This document shows, one piece after another, positions 52,509 through 61,100 of a stretch of DNA of 64,000 nucleotides (the stretch's first letter is position 1; the number at the start of each line of letters is the position of its first letter). Below the pieces are notes generated by a model that was not told the origin of the DNA, ran no database searches, and saw nothing but the letters and a program-made list of their open reading frames with translations. Source of the stretch: Roseburia hominis (GTDB lineage: Bacteria; Bacillota; Clostridia; Lachnospirales; Lachnospiraceae); the NCBI GenBank assembly GCA_040702975.1, contig CP159990.1, positions 3,968,001 through 4,032,000 of the forward strand, in the 5' to 3' direction. A program made the translations under genes and the position numbers.

Positions 52509-52559
52509 ACCCTCGCGGCAGTCGTTTGGCTCGTTGCCCGCGGGAATAAATGATGAAAT

Positions 52560-52611
52560 GTGCGCCTTGTGGCGCACACATACGAAAACGCCCTAACCAT
52601 GGGCGTTTTCT
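52560..52611. terminator. Two consecutive hairpins in the convergent spacer
   Basis: GTGCGCC/GGCGCAC (52560-52577) and GAAAACGCCC/GGGCGTTTTC (52584-52610), the latter followed by TTGTTTG on the plus strand and TTTTCG on the minus side. It serves the leftward AAA/DUF1703 gene or both directions. Confidence 0.65.
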
Positions 52612-52636
52612 TGTTTGCAAAAAAGCCGTGTCCTCG

Positions 52637-54334
52637 TCAGTCCCCAATCAGCACTTCTTTTCCCCGAAATGCAAAACCATACTTTCGAATCCGTTCATCT
52701 GGAATTCCCCTCTCTTTCAGAACGCTGTCATATTTTTTCTTTTTGATCTGCTCTAGGGCTTCCTGCACCGTATCTTCGAGCGTAGTCTCCCTCCGCGGAT
52801 TGAAAACTTTAAACTCCAGAATCACTGCATCTAAGCCTTCTTTTTTGGGCTCCAGTACCACATCATATCTTCCAAACCCGCTCTCCCTGTTTGACCAAAT
52901 GGCATACTGATCTGTCATATCCACCATCAGTCCCAGTACAAATCCATGGTAAAAACGCTCCGGTTCCTGCTTTTGGGACGGGCGTTTCCCGGTATCAAAA
53001 TAGCTGAACGTATTTTCCGCCACCCGGTTCATATATTCATTCATTGCATCGAGATCGCCTTGAAGAAGTGCCTGTATAAAATCGTTATAATCCGACTGGG
53101 TGGCTCCAAACCACCCACGCACCATGTTCCGGAACATCAGCCTCACTTCATAATTAGTAAATTCCAACTCATAAACCGGATTTTCTGCCGGCTGTTCTCC
53201 ATAAGGCAGCTCTACATTCTTTACTTTTAAATAACCACAGGCCAGCAGAAGGCTCCAGAGGGCATTCTCATCCTGATTCAACTGACTATATACAATCTGC
53301 TCATCCAACTGTGTTTTTAAAGTCCCGCCGACAAGCAACGCTTCAAAAGACAGTTTTATATTTCTACTGCCCTCCCGAATCAGTTTTCCGACCAGGCTAT
53401 TACTGCTCGTATTGGCCCAATAGGTCCCCAATCTGCCTTTGTCCAGGTAATTAATAATAGACCACGGATTATAGATATCCGGCTTTTCACCAAATATAAA
53501 TCCGTCATACCATTCCTTTACTTCCTCTTTTTTCTCCGAAAATCCATATGCCTTTAGCGCTGAAAACACCTCGTCCTCAGTAAATCCAAAACAGTCTTCG
53601 TATTTTCGTGAGGTTGTAGTAACCACTTCCAGATTGTTTAAATCAGAAAAAATCGACTCCTTGCTGACTCTGGTAATTCCGGTCATAACCGCGCGTTCCA
53701 AATACTGATTTCCTTTAAAGGTCGCATTGAAAAAATTTCGCATAAAGGAAGAAAGTTCCTCCCAAAATCCATTTACATACGCTTCCTGTATCGGGGTATC
53801 ATATTCATCCAGAAGAATCAGCACTTTTTTTCCATAATATCTGCTCAGATAGTTTGACAGCTGCTGTATGGACAGCGTTGCCGCATAATCCTCCATCTCC
53901 GGTCCTATTTTATGAAATTCCTGCTTTTCACTTTCACTCAGCAAATCTCCGTCCAGCAGAAAATGGTACCTGCGGTATAACAGCTGAATGATTTTACAGA
54001 TTTTCTTCCTCGTCTCCGGAAATGTCGTTTCTTTTATATCGGCAAAGCTCAAAAAAATCACCGGATACGTTCCCTGCAGGCTGCGATATTCCTCTTTCTG
54101 CCAAATAGATAAACCCTCAAATAGGTCATCCCGTCCCTGATACGTGACGGAAAAGAACTGCTCCAGCATCCGCATCGTCAAAGTCTTTCCAAAACGTCTC
54201 GGGCGTGTGATTAGCGTCACATCATCCTGCGATTCCCACCATTCCTGTATAAACTTCGTTTTATCAACGTAAAAGACATCCCGCTCTCTGATTTTCGCAA
54301 AATCCTGCAAACCAATTCCTACTGTTTTCGCCAC
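52637..54334 (-). CDS. AAA-ATPase-like protein with DUF1703 nuclease-like domain
   Basis: 565 residues. N-terminal AAA-ATPase-like region: FYVDKTKFIQEW, TRPRRFGKTLTMRMLEQFF (Walker A-like) and KVLILLDEYDTPIQEAY (Walker B). The C-terminal domain is of the DUF1703/PD-(D/E)XK type: GFGRYDVVLEPKKEGLDAVILEFKVF contains the catalytic D...ExK pattern. Genes of this family occur in many copies in gut anaerobes; they are suspected mobile or defence-related, but function is unknown. It is monocistronic and unrelated to its neighbours. Confidence 0.9.
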   Translation of the reverse strand: MAKTVGIGLQDFAKIRERDVFYVDKTKFIQEWWESQDDVTLITRPRRFGKTLTMRMLEQFFSVTYQGRDDLFEGLSIWQKEEYRSLQGTYPVIFLSFADIKETTFPETRKKICKIIQLLYRRYHFLLDGDLLSESEKQEFHKIGPEMEDYAATLSIQQLSNYLSRYYGKKVLILLDEYDTPIQEAYVNGFWEELSSFMRNFFNATFKGNQYLERAVMTGITRVSKESIFSDLNNLEVVTTTSRKYEDCFGFTEDEVFSALKAYGFSEKKEEVKEWYDGFIFGEKPDIYNPWSIINYLDKGRLGTYWANTSSNSLVGKLIREGSRNIKLSFEALLVGGTLKTQLDEQIVYSQLNQDENALWSLLLACGYLKVKNVELPYGEQPAENPVYELEFTNYEVRLMFRNMVRGWFGATQSDYNDFIQALLQGDLDAMNEYMNRVAENTFSYFDTGKRPSQKQEPERFYHGFVLGLMVDMTDQYAIWSNRESGFGRYDVVLEPKKEGLDAVILEFKVFNPRRETTLEDTVQEALEQIKKKKYDSVLKERGIPDERIRKYGFAFRGKEVLIGD

Positions 54335-54425
54335 TTCTATTCACCAGCCCTTCGTTTCCCGCCTGTATTTACATCAAACACTACACCAATTATAGCAGAA
54401 AGTCTATGGATTGGGAGTCCTTTCA

Positions 54426-55136
54426 TCAAAGCTTCTTCACAAACTCCAGCAATTCTCTCATACTTCCGGAATATTCTGTCTCTATCGGAAGGTTCTTCTT
54501 ATTCTCCAAGGTGTCCGTCAGCAGATACGTCTTTACCCCAAGCTGCCGGATCGCCAGATCCTCCTCCACGTCATTTCCCACCATCAGGCATTCTTCCGGC
54601 TTCAAGCCGAACTGCTCCATTATACTGCTGAAATAGGCTGGATTCGGTTTGCAAAAACGGTTGTCCTCATAGGTCGTGATAATCCGAAAATCCTCCGCAT
54701 CAAGTCCCGCCCAGCGAATCCGGTTCATCGTACAGCAGCGCGGAAATACCGGATTGGTTGCCAGATACACCTGGATTCCCTTCGCCTTTGCCGTCTTTAC
54801 TACCTCATTTGCCAAGGGCGTAGGCTTCGTAACCGCAATCGTTTTGTTAAATTCACCCTCGTAAAACTCAAGCGAAATCTCCTCCGCCTCTTCCCTCGAC
54901 ATGGGAATGACCTCGTCCATAAAGTTCCAGAACGCATCCTGGTTCGTCCTGCTGCCATCATTTCCGACCATCGCCGCATATCCCTTCCACACTGCTCCGA
55001 TAAAGGCCTTCGGGTCCACTTTTACCCCGTGGGAAATATAATGCTTTGCCAAAAGCGGCAGATAGAACTCTACATATTCGTCCTGCACCATCGGTAGTAA
55101 TGTTCCATCAAGATCAAATAATATATGTTTTATCAT
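54426..55136 (-). CDS. HAD-superfamily hydrolase
   Basis: 236 residues from the ATG before IKHILFDLDGTLL. Motif I DLDGT near residue 8, motif II YLATNPVFP, motif III Lys in RFCKPNPAYF and motif IV LMVGNDVEEDLAIRQLGVKTY. A long helical cap (about 15-90) follows motif I, as in subclass I. It hydrolyses a phosphorylated small molecule, unknown which. The start codon follows AGGAAAACG. Confidence 0.88.
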   Translation of the reverse strand: MIKHILFDLDGTLLPMVQDEYVEFYLPLLAKHYISHGVKVDPKAFIGAVWKGYAAMVGNDGSRTNQDAFWNFMDEVIPMSREEAEEISLEFYEGEFNKTIAVTKPTPLANEVVKTAKAKGIQVYLATNPVFPRCCTMNRIRWAGLDAEDFRIITTYEDNRFCKPNPAYFSSIMEQFGLKPEECLMVGNDVEEDLAIRQLGVKTYLLTDTLENKKNLPIETEYSGSMRELLEFVKKL

Positions 55137-55517
55137 CGTTTTCCTATGCACTCCATTCTTCCTGTTACACTTAACTACTCGTTATATCGGCATTTGCTGA
55201 TTCAATTTCTATATCAACTTTTTCTCCAACACATTTTATCCTAAACCAGGTTAATCTCAATTTTATATCATTTTCTCCATTTTTCCAACTGTTTTTCTTT
55301 GATTTCATCTGTTTTGAAAAATGAAATTTTAAATTTAGTTTCATCTCACCCGTTTTTCATTTTCTATCTTATCCTCTCGTGACAGTAGATATGCTTGCCA
55401 AGACATGCTATAATCTTTTTATACTCAAATGACAACTATATTTATGGAGGTAGCAGTTGCTGCTAAGCAGAAAGAATTGAAAATAAATTGACGTCTAATG
55501 GAGATTTGGAGGTGTTT
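55137..55517. other. AT-rich spacer at the edge of the accessory region
   Basis: 381 bp without a supported gene. It contains a likely extended -10 promoter, TGCTATAAT (55407-55414), for the rightward small genes. A 15-codon ORF begins at ATG about 55445, perhaps only a leader peptide. Base composition turns clearly AT-richer here than in the preceding genes. Confidence 0.45.
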
Positions 55518-55892
55518 ATGAAGAACAGAAAAAATCTACTGGTACATTTAGTATCCCTTTTAATCTTATGTGTTGGGTACGTTTTGACCAGATATATTTT
55601 CTTTGGCATTCACGGAATGAAGCAATGGCCACTTGTTCTATTTATATGCGGTGTGGTTGTGATTGTGATATCGTTTATTTGCCAGGCAAATCTAGTCCCT
55701 GTTTTTACGGCAGTTACGTATATCATTGGATTTATTGCAGGTGTGATTTTCCAGACAGATGGTATAGATGCTGGTGGCGGCAAAACAAATAATCTTTGGA
55801 TTATCTGGACAGTTGTATTTGCTTGTTCTGTTATATCTGCCAGTATCAATGAGCTGATTGCTGCATGGAAGAAGCAATCTTCTACTACATAA
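55518..55892 (+). CDS. Small four-helix membrane protein
   Basis: 124 residues from the ATG with GGAGGTGTTT upstream. Four hydrophobic segments (LLVHLVSLLILCVGYVLT, WPLVLFICGVVVIVISFIC, VFTAVTYIIGFIAGVIF, LWIIWTVVFACSVISASI) fill the chain. Similar short proteins are common beside integrated gene cassettes. No named family. Function unknown. Confidence 0.75.
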   Translation: MKNRKNLLVHLVSLLILCVGYVLTRYIFFGIHGMKQWPLVLFICGVVVIVISFICQANLVPVFTAVTYIIGFIAGVIFQTDGIDAGGGKTNNLWIIWTVVFACSVISASINELIAAWKKQSSTT

Positions 55893-55959
55893 GAAATAAA
55901 AATCCCGTTTTCATAAACTGGAAAAATCGGGAGTTGAAGAAAGGGAAAGGAGAAACTAT

Positions 55960-56403
55960 ATGTTCAGATATGTTCATACCAATATTATTGCTAAAGACTA
56001 TCGGAAGCTGATTGCTTTTTATAAGGAGGTATTCCATTGTAAAAGTATAGGCGAAACAAGAGATTTGCGTGGGGAATGGCTTGACAGACTAACTGGCATT
56101 CCTAATGCACATATAGTCGGCGAACATCTTTGCCTGCCGGGATATCAGGAAGACCACCCTACACTTGAAATCTTCTCTTATGACACAATGGGAAATACCG
56201 ACAGCGGTGTAAATAAGTGTGGAATAGCACATCTCGCATTTGAAGTAGATGACGTAGAAAAAACTTTACAACTCTTACTTCAAAATGGCGGTAGTCAAAT
56301 CGGAGAAATTGTAAAGACAACATATGAGGATGGAAGAAAAGCCGTCTTTGTATATGCGACAGACTGTGAAGGAAATATTGTTGAGTTACAAAGCTGGTCA
56401 TAG
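55960..56403 (+). CDS. VOC/glyoxalase-family protein
   Basis: A 147-residue metal-dependent VOC fold made of two beta-alpha-beta-beta-beta units: FRYVHTNIIAKDYRKLIAFYKEVFHCKSIGETRDL, then GIAHLAFEVDDVEKTLQLLLQNGG and CEGNIVELQSW, with His and Glu ligands in HTN, HLAF and VELQ. Could be a lyase, dioxygenase or resistance protein; substrate unknown. Start after AAGGAGAAACTAT. Confidence 0.9.
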   Translation: MFRYVHTNIIAKDYRKLIAFYKEVFHCKSIGETRDLRGEWLDRLTGIPNAHIVGEHLCLPGYQEDHPTLEIFSYDTMGNTDSGVNKCGIAHLAFEVDDVEKTLQLLLQNGGSQIGEIVKTTYEDGRKAVFVYATDCEGNIVELQSWS

Positions 56404-56434
56404 GTTATAAACAACCAAATTTGAAAGAGAGGGA

Positions 56435-56683
56435 ATGATGAGTAAATTCAAAAAACTATTATTTTCAGAAAATGGAATGAAAATCGTAAATGTAATGTTT
56501 TTCTTGTCTTTACTGATTCGTAATGTAGGATTTATCTTTATTGCGTACATCCTCTGGATTATCTACCTGATATTTTGCATTAGGAATGCCTCCTCCCAAT
56601 CAGGTAAGCTTATTTACAAAGCATTCCTTGGATTTGCTGTAATAATGGTTTTACTTAATATCTATTTTATGTTGAAAGCATAA
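56435..56683 (+). CDS. Small membrane protein
   Basis: 82 residues. Three hydrophobic segments follow a basic start (MSKFKKLLFSENGMKIVNVMFFLSLLI, VGFIFIAYILWIIYLIF, LIYKAFLGFAVIMVLLNIYFM). AGAGAGGG precedes tandem ATG codons; the second (56438) is equally possible. No named family. Lies in a run of small genes of similar AT-rich composition. Confidence 0.7.
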   Translation: MMSKFKKLLFSENGMKIVNVMFFLSLLIRNVGFIFIAYILWIIYLIFCIRNASSQSGKLIYKAFLGFAVIMVLLNIYFMLKA

Positions 56684-56737
56684 TGTAATTCCCGTTTATT
56701 GGATAAAGGAATCAAAAGTTAGCGAGGTAGACGAAAA

Positions 56738-57166
56738 ATGGAAATCAGAACTTTCCGTAGTGATGATATATCAGGTGTTTGCAATTTAATAAATTCAGAG
56801 CTGGGATATGAGGTTTCTTGCGAAGATTTAAAAACGAGAATTTTACAAATACAAGAAGATAAGAATTACATGATTTTTACTGCTGTTGGCAATAAAGAAA
56901 TAATCGGATTTATTGGATTGCAAATGTGTCTTACATTTGAAATCACAGGAAAAATTATGCGTGTTATTGCGTTAGCGGTGGCCCATGATTTTCAGGGCCA
57001 GGGAATAGGCAGTGCCTTGCTTCAAGAAGCGGAGAAGTACGCCAATAAAAATGATATTTCAACTATTTTAGTGAACAGCGGACTTAAAAGGGCACAAGCG
57101 CATCAATTTTACGAGAAACGATCTTTTTACAAAAAAGGATATAGCTTCTGTAAACGGCTAAAATGA
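56738..57166 (+). CDS. GNAT-family N-acetyltransferase
   Basis: A 142-residue acyltransferase. Acetyl-CoA loop VAHDFQGQGIGSALLQEAEKYAN near residue 84, preceded by strand IMRVIALAV, with LVNSGLKRAQAHQFYEKRSFYKKGYSF completing the fold. Substrate unknown; similar genes sit in resistance or metabolic cassettes. Weak AGCGAGG upstream. Confidence 0.9.
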   Translation: MEIRTFRSDDISGVCNLINSELGYEVSCEDLKTRILQIQEDKNYMIFTAVGNKEIIGFIGLQMCLTFEITGKIMRVIALAVAHDFQGQGIGSALLQEAEKYANKNDISTILVNSGLKRAQAHQFYEKRSFYKKGYSFCKRLK

Positions 57167-57216
57167 TAACTTCCGGTTTATCCGGCTGGAAAACAAAATT
57201 GGATTGGAGATAAAGA

Positions 57217-57582
57217 GTGATGAAATTAAAAAATATATTGATTGTTGTGAAAGATATAGAAAAATCAAAACAGTTTTACCATGATCTGTTTGGCCTTGAG
57301 ATGGTACTTGATAATGACGGTAATATGATTTTAACGGAAGGCCTTGTTCTCCAGGATCAGAAAATCTGGGCAAAATTTCTTGAAAAAGATATTATTTCAG
57401 AGAGCAATTCCTGCGAACTGTATTTTGAAGAACATGATATAGAAGCGTTTGTTCAAAAGCTTGAAAAGCTATATCCTTCAATCAAATACGTCAACCGGCT
57501 TATGATGCATAGCTGGGGGCAGAAAGTCGTTCGTTTTTACGATCTGGATGGGAATTTGATTGAAGTGGGTACGCCAATGTAA
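57217..57582 (+). CDS. VOC/glyoxalase-family protein
   Basis: A 121-residue VOC fold. LKNILIVVKDIEKSKQFYHDLFGLEMVLDNDG and LYFEEHDIEAFVQKLEK plus VVRFYDLDGNLIEVGTPM show the typical paired repeats; Glu ligand near the end is present. Start after TTGGAGATAAAG. Belongs to a common Firmicute VOC subgroup without known substrate. Confidence 0.9.
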   Translation: MMKLKNILIVVKDIEKSKQFYHDLFGLEMVLDNDGNMILTEGLVLQDQKIWAKFLEKDIISESNSCELYFEEHDIEAFVQKLEKLYPSIKYVNRLMMHSWGQKVVRFYDLDGNLIEVGTPM

Positions 57583-57604
57583 TGCGAGGATTCCCCTATT
57601 TCAC

Positions 57605-57700
57605 GAGCATATATTGGACGCAGTAATCAAGCAGGGCTATGACAGTCCTGACAGCTTCACCAGAGCCCTTGTCGGTATATCGAAAAATAGTTTTCTATAA
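57605..57700 (+). pseudogene. AraC-family HTH fragment
   Basis: Encodes DAVIKQGYDSPDSFTRAL followed by VGISKNSFL and a stop, the second HTH region of an AraC-type regulator, without the rest of the gene. It begins abruptly after the VOC gene, so it is a truncated remnant. Confidence 0.65.
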
Positions 57701-57710
57701 AAAGTGTGTA

Positions 57711-57733
57711 AAGGGGCTTTTTCACAGCCCCTT
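57711..57733. terminator. Terminator between convergent genes
   Basis: AAGGGGCT (57711-57718) and AGCCCCTT (57726-57733) around TTTTCAC. The stem directly abuts the stop codon of the leftward GNAT gene. Confidence 0.7.
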
Positions 57734-58288
57734 CTATCCCTCGCTAAGTGATTCATAATAAGAATAATCAACAAGCCCACTTATTTCATCCAATGCCCCT
57801 GACTCCAATTCTTTAACCATTAAGCATTCCGGATGCGGCAATTTAATAGCCTGGCCGGCTTCAATTCCATATTTGTAGCTCGCCTGAAAACCGCGGGGAT
57901 TATAATTGCGGGGATTGCCCTCCACAAGGATTGCTTTATATCCCATACCTTTTGCTCTTTCAAACCCATATTCCAATAATTCTTTCGAAATATGCTGCCT
58001 TTGTAATTCCGTTTTTACAGCGACAGGCGTTAGCATCAACAATTCATTCTCATATTTCCCTTCGATATGAAATCGTGAAAACATTGCATATCCAATGACT
58101 TCATCATGCTCATCAACCATAATGAGTTCTAATTCGGGAAGGTAGTATTTCTTTGACCGTATTTCTTCAACTAATTGCCGTACCACCCTGCCTTCTTCAG
58201 GATTTTTATATTTTGCAAAAACGTCTTCCACTAATTCAAGAGATGGCAGAAGATATTTATTTTCCATAGACTTTATAATTCTTTCCAT
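57734..58288 (-). CDS. GNAT-family N-acetyltransferase
   Basis: A 184-residue acetyltransferase. ELIMVDEHDEVIGYAMFSRF, LLMLTPVAVKTELQRQHISKELLEYGFERAKGMGYKAILVEG holds the acetyl-CoA loop (QRQHISKEL variant) and PRNYNPRGFQASYKYGIEAG is characteristic of the predicted N-acetyltransferase YhbS-like group. GGGAGG lies about ten bases before the ATG. Substrate unknown. Confidence 0.9.
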   Translation of the reverse strand: MERIIKSMENKYLLPSLELVEDVFAKYKNPEEGRVVRQLVEEIRSKKYYLPELELIMVDEHDEVIGYAMFSRFHIEGKYENELLMLTPVAVKTELQRQHISKELLEYGFERAKGMGYKAILVEGNPRNYNPRGFQASYKYGIEAGQAIKLPHPECLMVKELESGALDEISGLVDYSYYESLSEG

Positions 58289-58316
58289 TATTTTCTAACC
58301 TCCCAAAAGCCACTTG

Positions 58317-58530
58317 TTATGTGCGTATTTTAAATGTCTTCGGCGCAAAGTGGTAGACCAGGATACTTGCCACGATGCAGTAAAGCACACAGAACAAAAT
58401 AGTCATAATCTTTATCCCAGGATTCCTGTACAAAAACAGCTGTACTCCAATAACAAGTAAAACACAAACACAAGCAATCTTCCCGGTCGAGTTCCAAAGA
58501 ATCTTTCGATAGCGTTTGACGAAAAGCTCA
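58317..58530 (-). pseudogene. 3' fragment of a membrane protein gene
   Basis: Coding-like on the minus strand: KILWNSTGKIACVCVLLVIG, then LFLYRNPGIKIMTILFCVLY and LVYHFAPKTFKIRT with a stop at 58317. Two membrane helices, no plausible start codon; upstream sequence changes to unrelated code at about 58530. Probably a truncated gene. Confidence 0.5.
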
Positions 58531-58622
58531 TAGAGATATTCAAAGCCTATCCGACTGCAACAGCACCGAATGGAATGCACGCGAGGGAAACCGCCATTGA
58601 TACTATTTCCGGGAAAATGTGA
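58506..58622 (+). pseudogene. 3' fragment of an unidentified gene
   Basis: A 38-codon open stretch on the plus strand ends FKAYPTATAPNGMHAR then ETAIDTISGKM and stop. Its composition is clearly protein-like, but no start exists; it overlaps the membrane fragment on the other strand by about 25 bp, marking a breakpoint. Original gene not identified. Confidence 0.45.
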
Positions 58623-58781
58623 TATATGTGTAATTATATTATACTGGAGGATTTCAAGATGAACAAGTATATTTATAATCACCTCAGCATATTAAGAGAG
58701 CTTCTATCAGTATGGTAGAAAATTGGAAGATTTTCATTACCGCCCATCATATTCTATATTATCCGGCATTACCTCAACAAT

Positions 58782-58934
58782 CTATCCTTCACTATTTACA
58801 TTTGTTTCGGGTACATGCAAATATCTTTTTAAGCTTATAGCTGAGATGACCGATAAGACAATTATGATTCCGCTAAAGACAGCTGCTATAGTTATAACAA
58901 TAAAACCCAATACTTTCCATTTTGCGTTATTCAT
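58782..58934 (-). CDS. 50-residue single-helix membrane peptide
   Basis: A short gene missed by size filters: MNNAKWKVLGFIVITIAAVF then GIIIVLSVISAISLKRYLHV and a polar tail. One membrane helix (about 8-33). The ATG overlaps the end of the patatin-like gene by eight bases and has an excellent AGAAGGAGGAAGTATAA site, which argues for real translation coupled to that gene. Unknown function; possible accessory or immunity-type membrane peptide for the lipase. Confidence 0.65.
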   Translation of the reverse strand: MNNAKWKVLGFIVITIAAVFSGIIIVLSVISAISLKRYLHVPETNVNSEG

Positions 58935-59802
58935 TTATACTTCCTCCTTCTAATATTCGTTTGCTTCTAATTATTTTTTTTACCACTTTATTCATATTAG
59001 TAACCACTACGTCACCAGTAATTCTTATTTTCTTATTTGCATCAAGCAAATTATTCTGCTCTATTTTGCGATAAATCGTTTCAAGATCATCTATTCCATT
59101 CGAAAAAATTTCAGAGAAGACTCGTCTTGTTCGGCTATACCCTTCATTTACCATATATTTAATTGCATTGTGATTAACATTAATTGAATTAGATATTATC
59201 TTGTCATCAGGAAACGTAAGTTTAATAATCCTGGTATCAGCAGAATCATCTTCAAATATATAATTAAAATCATCAAAATAAATACAAATAACATAATCCA
59301 AATTGTTTCTAATTACTGGAAATACAGGAATATTATCAACAACTGCACCATCATAAAGAGTTTTCCCGCCTATACTAATTCCTTTATTGTAAAAGGGCAT
59401 TGCAACACTTGCGCGTAAATATGGATCTATTTCCATAGGTGCAATGTCCTTAAAGTTATAATAATTCAATTCTCTATTGGTCAAATCTAATAAAGGAACA
59501 TAAAAATTATTAACGATAACCTCCGTCGAAATAATAGTGGTAATTGTATCTTGCAGAAAAGAACTCTTTAATATAGATGTAATAAAACGTTTTTCGCCTT
59601 TGAGATTTACGGATTCCCATATTTTTTTTGCTTCTGTCAGCTTATTAGTAAGATATGCATATGTATTGAGAACACCTATAGATGCCGCACTTACATACTC
59701 AAAATCTGACGGTCTAAAAAATTCATCTATGGCGGTAAGGGCACCCACCTGATACGCGCCTTTTCCCATACCCCCTGATAAAACTAATCCTATGTGCTTC
59801 AT
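58927..59802 (-). CDS. Patatin-like phospholipase
   Basis: 291 residues from the ATG before KHIGLVLSGGMGKGAYQVGAL; GGAGAAG lies directly upstream, overlapping an earlier ATG. Oxyanion motif SGGMGKGAYQ near 9-18, nucleophile serine in SAASIGVLN (the usual GxSxG reads AASIG, with Ala for the first Gly) and catalytic Asp in DGAVVDNIP near 190. Predicted cytoplasmic lipid hydrolase. It is last but one in the cluster starting with the HerA-like ATPase, a place where membrane-attacking effectors occur in conflict systems. Confidence 0.88.
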   Translation of the reverse strand: MKHIGLVLSGGMGKGAYQVGALTAIDEFFRPSDFEYVSAASIGVLNTYAYLTNKLTEAKKIWESVNLKGEKRFITSILKSSFLQDTITTIISTEVIVNNFYVPLLDLTNRELNYYNFKDIAPMEIDPYLRASVAMPFYNKGISIGGKTLYDGAVVDNIPVFPVIRNNLDYVICIYFDDFNYIFEDDSADTRIIKLTFPDDKIISNSINVNHNAIKYMVNEGYSRTRRVFSEIFSNGIDDLETIYRKIEQNNLLDANKKIRITGDVVVTNMNKVVKKIIRSKRILEGGSINE

Positions 59803-59876
59803 TTTCTTCTCCATTATTTTAGTTTAGAAGAATTCAAAGCTGAATATGATGAGTAGCGTAGTCTCCTCCAGCTTTT

Positions 59877-60764
59877 CTAATTATTTTTACGATATTCATA
59901 TTCTCGTAAAGTCCAATTCTTATTCTCCCCTGGATTAATTTGTAGTGATTTCAAAAGCTTTCCCACATCCACATCCCCATTTTCCTTTCTGCATTTATTA
60001 ACTGTCTCACCATTTGTGAAATATTCACTTGCTTCTCCTGCATTTGAGGGACGCAATTGATAAAATTTCTCTCCGCTTTTCAATTTTCGCGGATTAGACC
60101 ATGCATCCGGATTAGTATTTGTCCCCCTGACTTCTTGGTTGGTTAAAGGGTGTTTCCAATATTCTTCTTCTTGTTCCTTCTTGTTATCCATTACTCTAGC
60201 TAATCCTCGTTCATCCATCGTATTTTTATCAAGTTGTTCCAGTTCAGCCTTTTCGGATTTTGAAAGAGGTGAATAATTCACAGATATTGTCGGCTTGACT
60301 TTCTGTTCTTCACTTTTACTTTCACTTTTATTTTCAGGCAGATACGGCGAGCCAAAATACTGCAAGTTCGTTTCCCCTGTTTTATTTAAAGAACCGTTTT
60401 TTAGTATCAAATTTCCATTAGCGTTCGGTTTCTGATGAGCCTCATGAATAAAATATTGTTTTCCACCACCAGTTCCATATCGGGGATTTTCAATGGCCGT
60501 TCCTGTTTGAACTAAGTCCCCTTGCCTTTCAGGCTGTCTACTTAAATCTCTATTATTTAAACGCCCCTTTTCTATAGAATTCTTTCCTCTATTGGAGTCC
60601 CCTCCTTCCTTTAATTCAGACGAATTATATTCCAACGTCCTTGATTTATTTATATGTTCAAGTTTCTTACGGTCATTTTCCGTTACAGAGGGTATCGTTT
60701 CTACTTTATTTCTTGGCTGTACTTCAAAACTATCAACACCGTCAAAATTGTTCAATTTGCCCAT
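59877..60764 (-). CDS. Hydrophilic protein with toxin-tip-like C-terminus
   Basis: 295 residues, not recognised as a whole. No signal peptide or membrane segment. The N-terminal two thirds are charged and disordered (NRGKNSIEKGRLNNRDLSRQ, ENPRYGTGGGKQYFIHEAH). The last about 80 residues look folded: NPRKLKSGEKFYQLRPSNAG, SEYFTNGETVNKCRKENGDVD, LLKSLQINPGENKNWTLREY. This resembles small C-terminal enzymatic domains of polymorphic toxins, but the family is uncertain. It starts two bases after the preceding gene's stop and probably depends on coupled translation. Role as effector is inferred. Confidence 0.65.
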   Translation of the reverse strand: MGKLNNFDGVDSFEVQPRNKVETIPSVTENDRKKLEHINKSRTLEYNSSELKEGGDSNRGKNSIEKGRLNNRDLSRQPERQGDLVQTGTAIENPRYGTGGGKQYFIHEAHQKPNANGNLILKNGSLNKTGETNLQYFGSPYLPENKSESKSEEQKVKPTISVNYSPLSKSEKAELEQLDKNTMDERGLARVMDNKKEQEEEYWKHPLTNQEVRGTNTNPDAWSNPRKLKSGEKFYQLRPSNAGEASEYFTNGETVNKCRKENGDVDVGKLLKSLQINPGENKNWTLREYEYRKNN

Positions 60765-60766
60765 TA

Positions 60767-61057
60767 TTATTCACGCTCTGCCACATGCCCACGCTCTAAT
60801 TGACGCTGACCTTTTGCCGTGTCCCCTTCCGTAGACGTATTGCTTGGACGTTCTAGTTTCTGTCGATCTTTTGCTGCCCGAGACTGTTCATTAAGACTTT
60901 TCTTTTGGTCTTCCGGTGATTTATCCTGAAATCTATCCAGTTTCCCCTTAGCTTCAGAGGTTTCTTTTTCGGGGACCTGTAATATTTGATTTCTAGGTTT
61001 TATATCCGGTCTTTCCGCCTCACGTCCCTCTCTATTCCTGTTACCAAACCAACTCAT
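60767..61057 (-). CDS. Small charged hydrophilic protein
   Basis: 96 residues, highly charged (SWFGNRNREGREAERPDIKPR, KLDRFQDKSPEDQKKSLNE, RAAKDRQKLERPS). No hydrophobic core is evident, so it is likely disordered or a coiled-coil adaptor. Strong GGAGGG before the start and its place between the Ig-like and toxin-like genes suggest a chaperone or adaptor. Its composition resembles the N-terminal part of the following protein. Not a recognised family. Confidence 0.6.
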   Translation of the reverse strand: MSWFGNRNREGREAERPDIKPRNQILQVPEKETSEAKGKLDRFQDKSPEDQKKSLNEQSRAAKDRQKLERPSNTSTEGDTAKGQRQLERGHVAERE

Positions 61058-61100
61058 ACTTAATTCCCTCCTCAGTTTCTTCCTGTTTTAATTAACTCAT

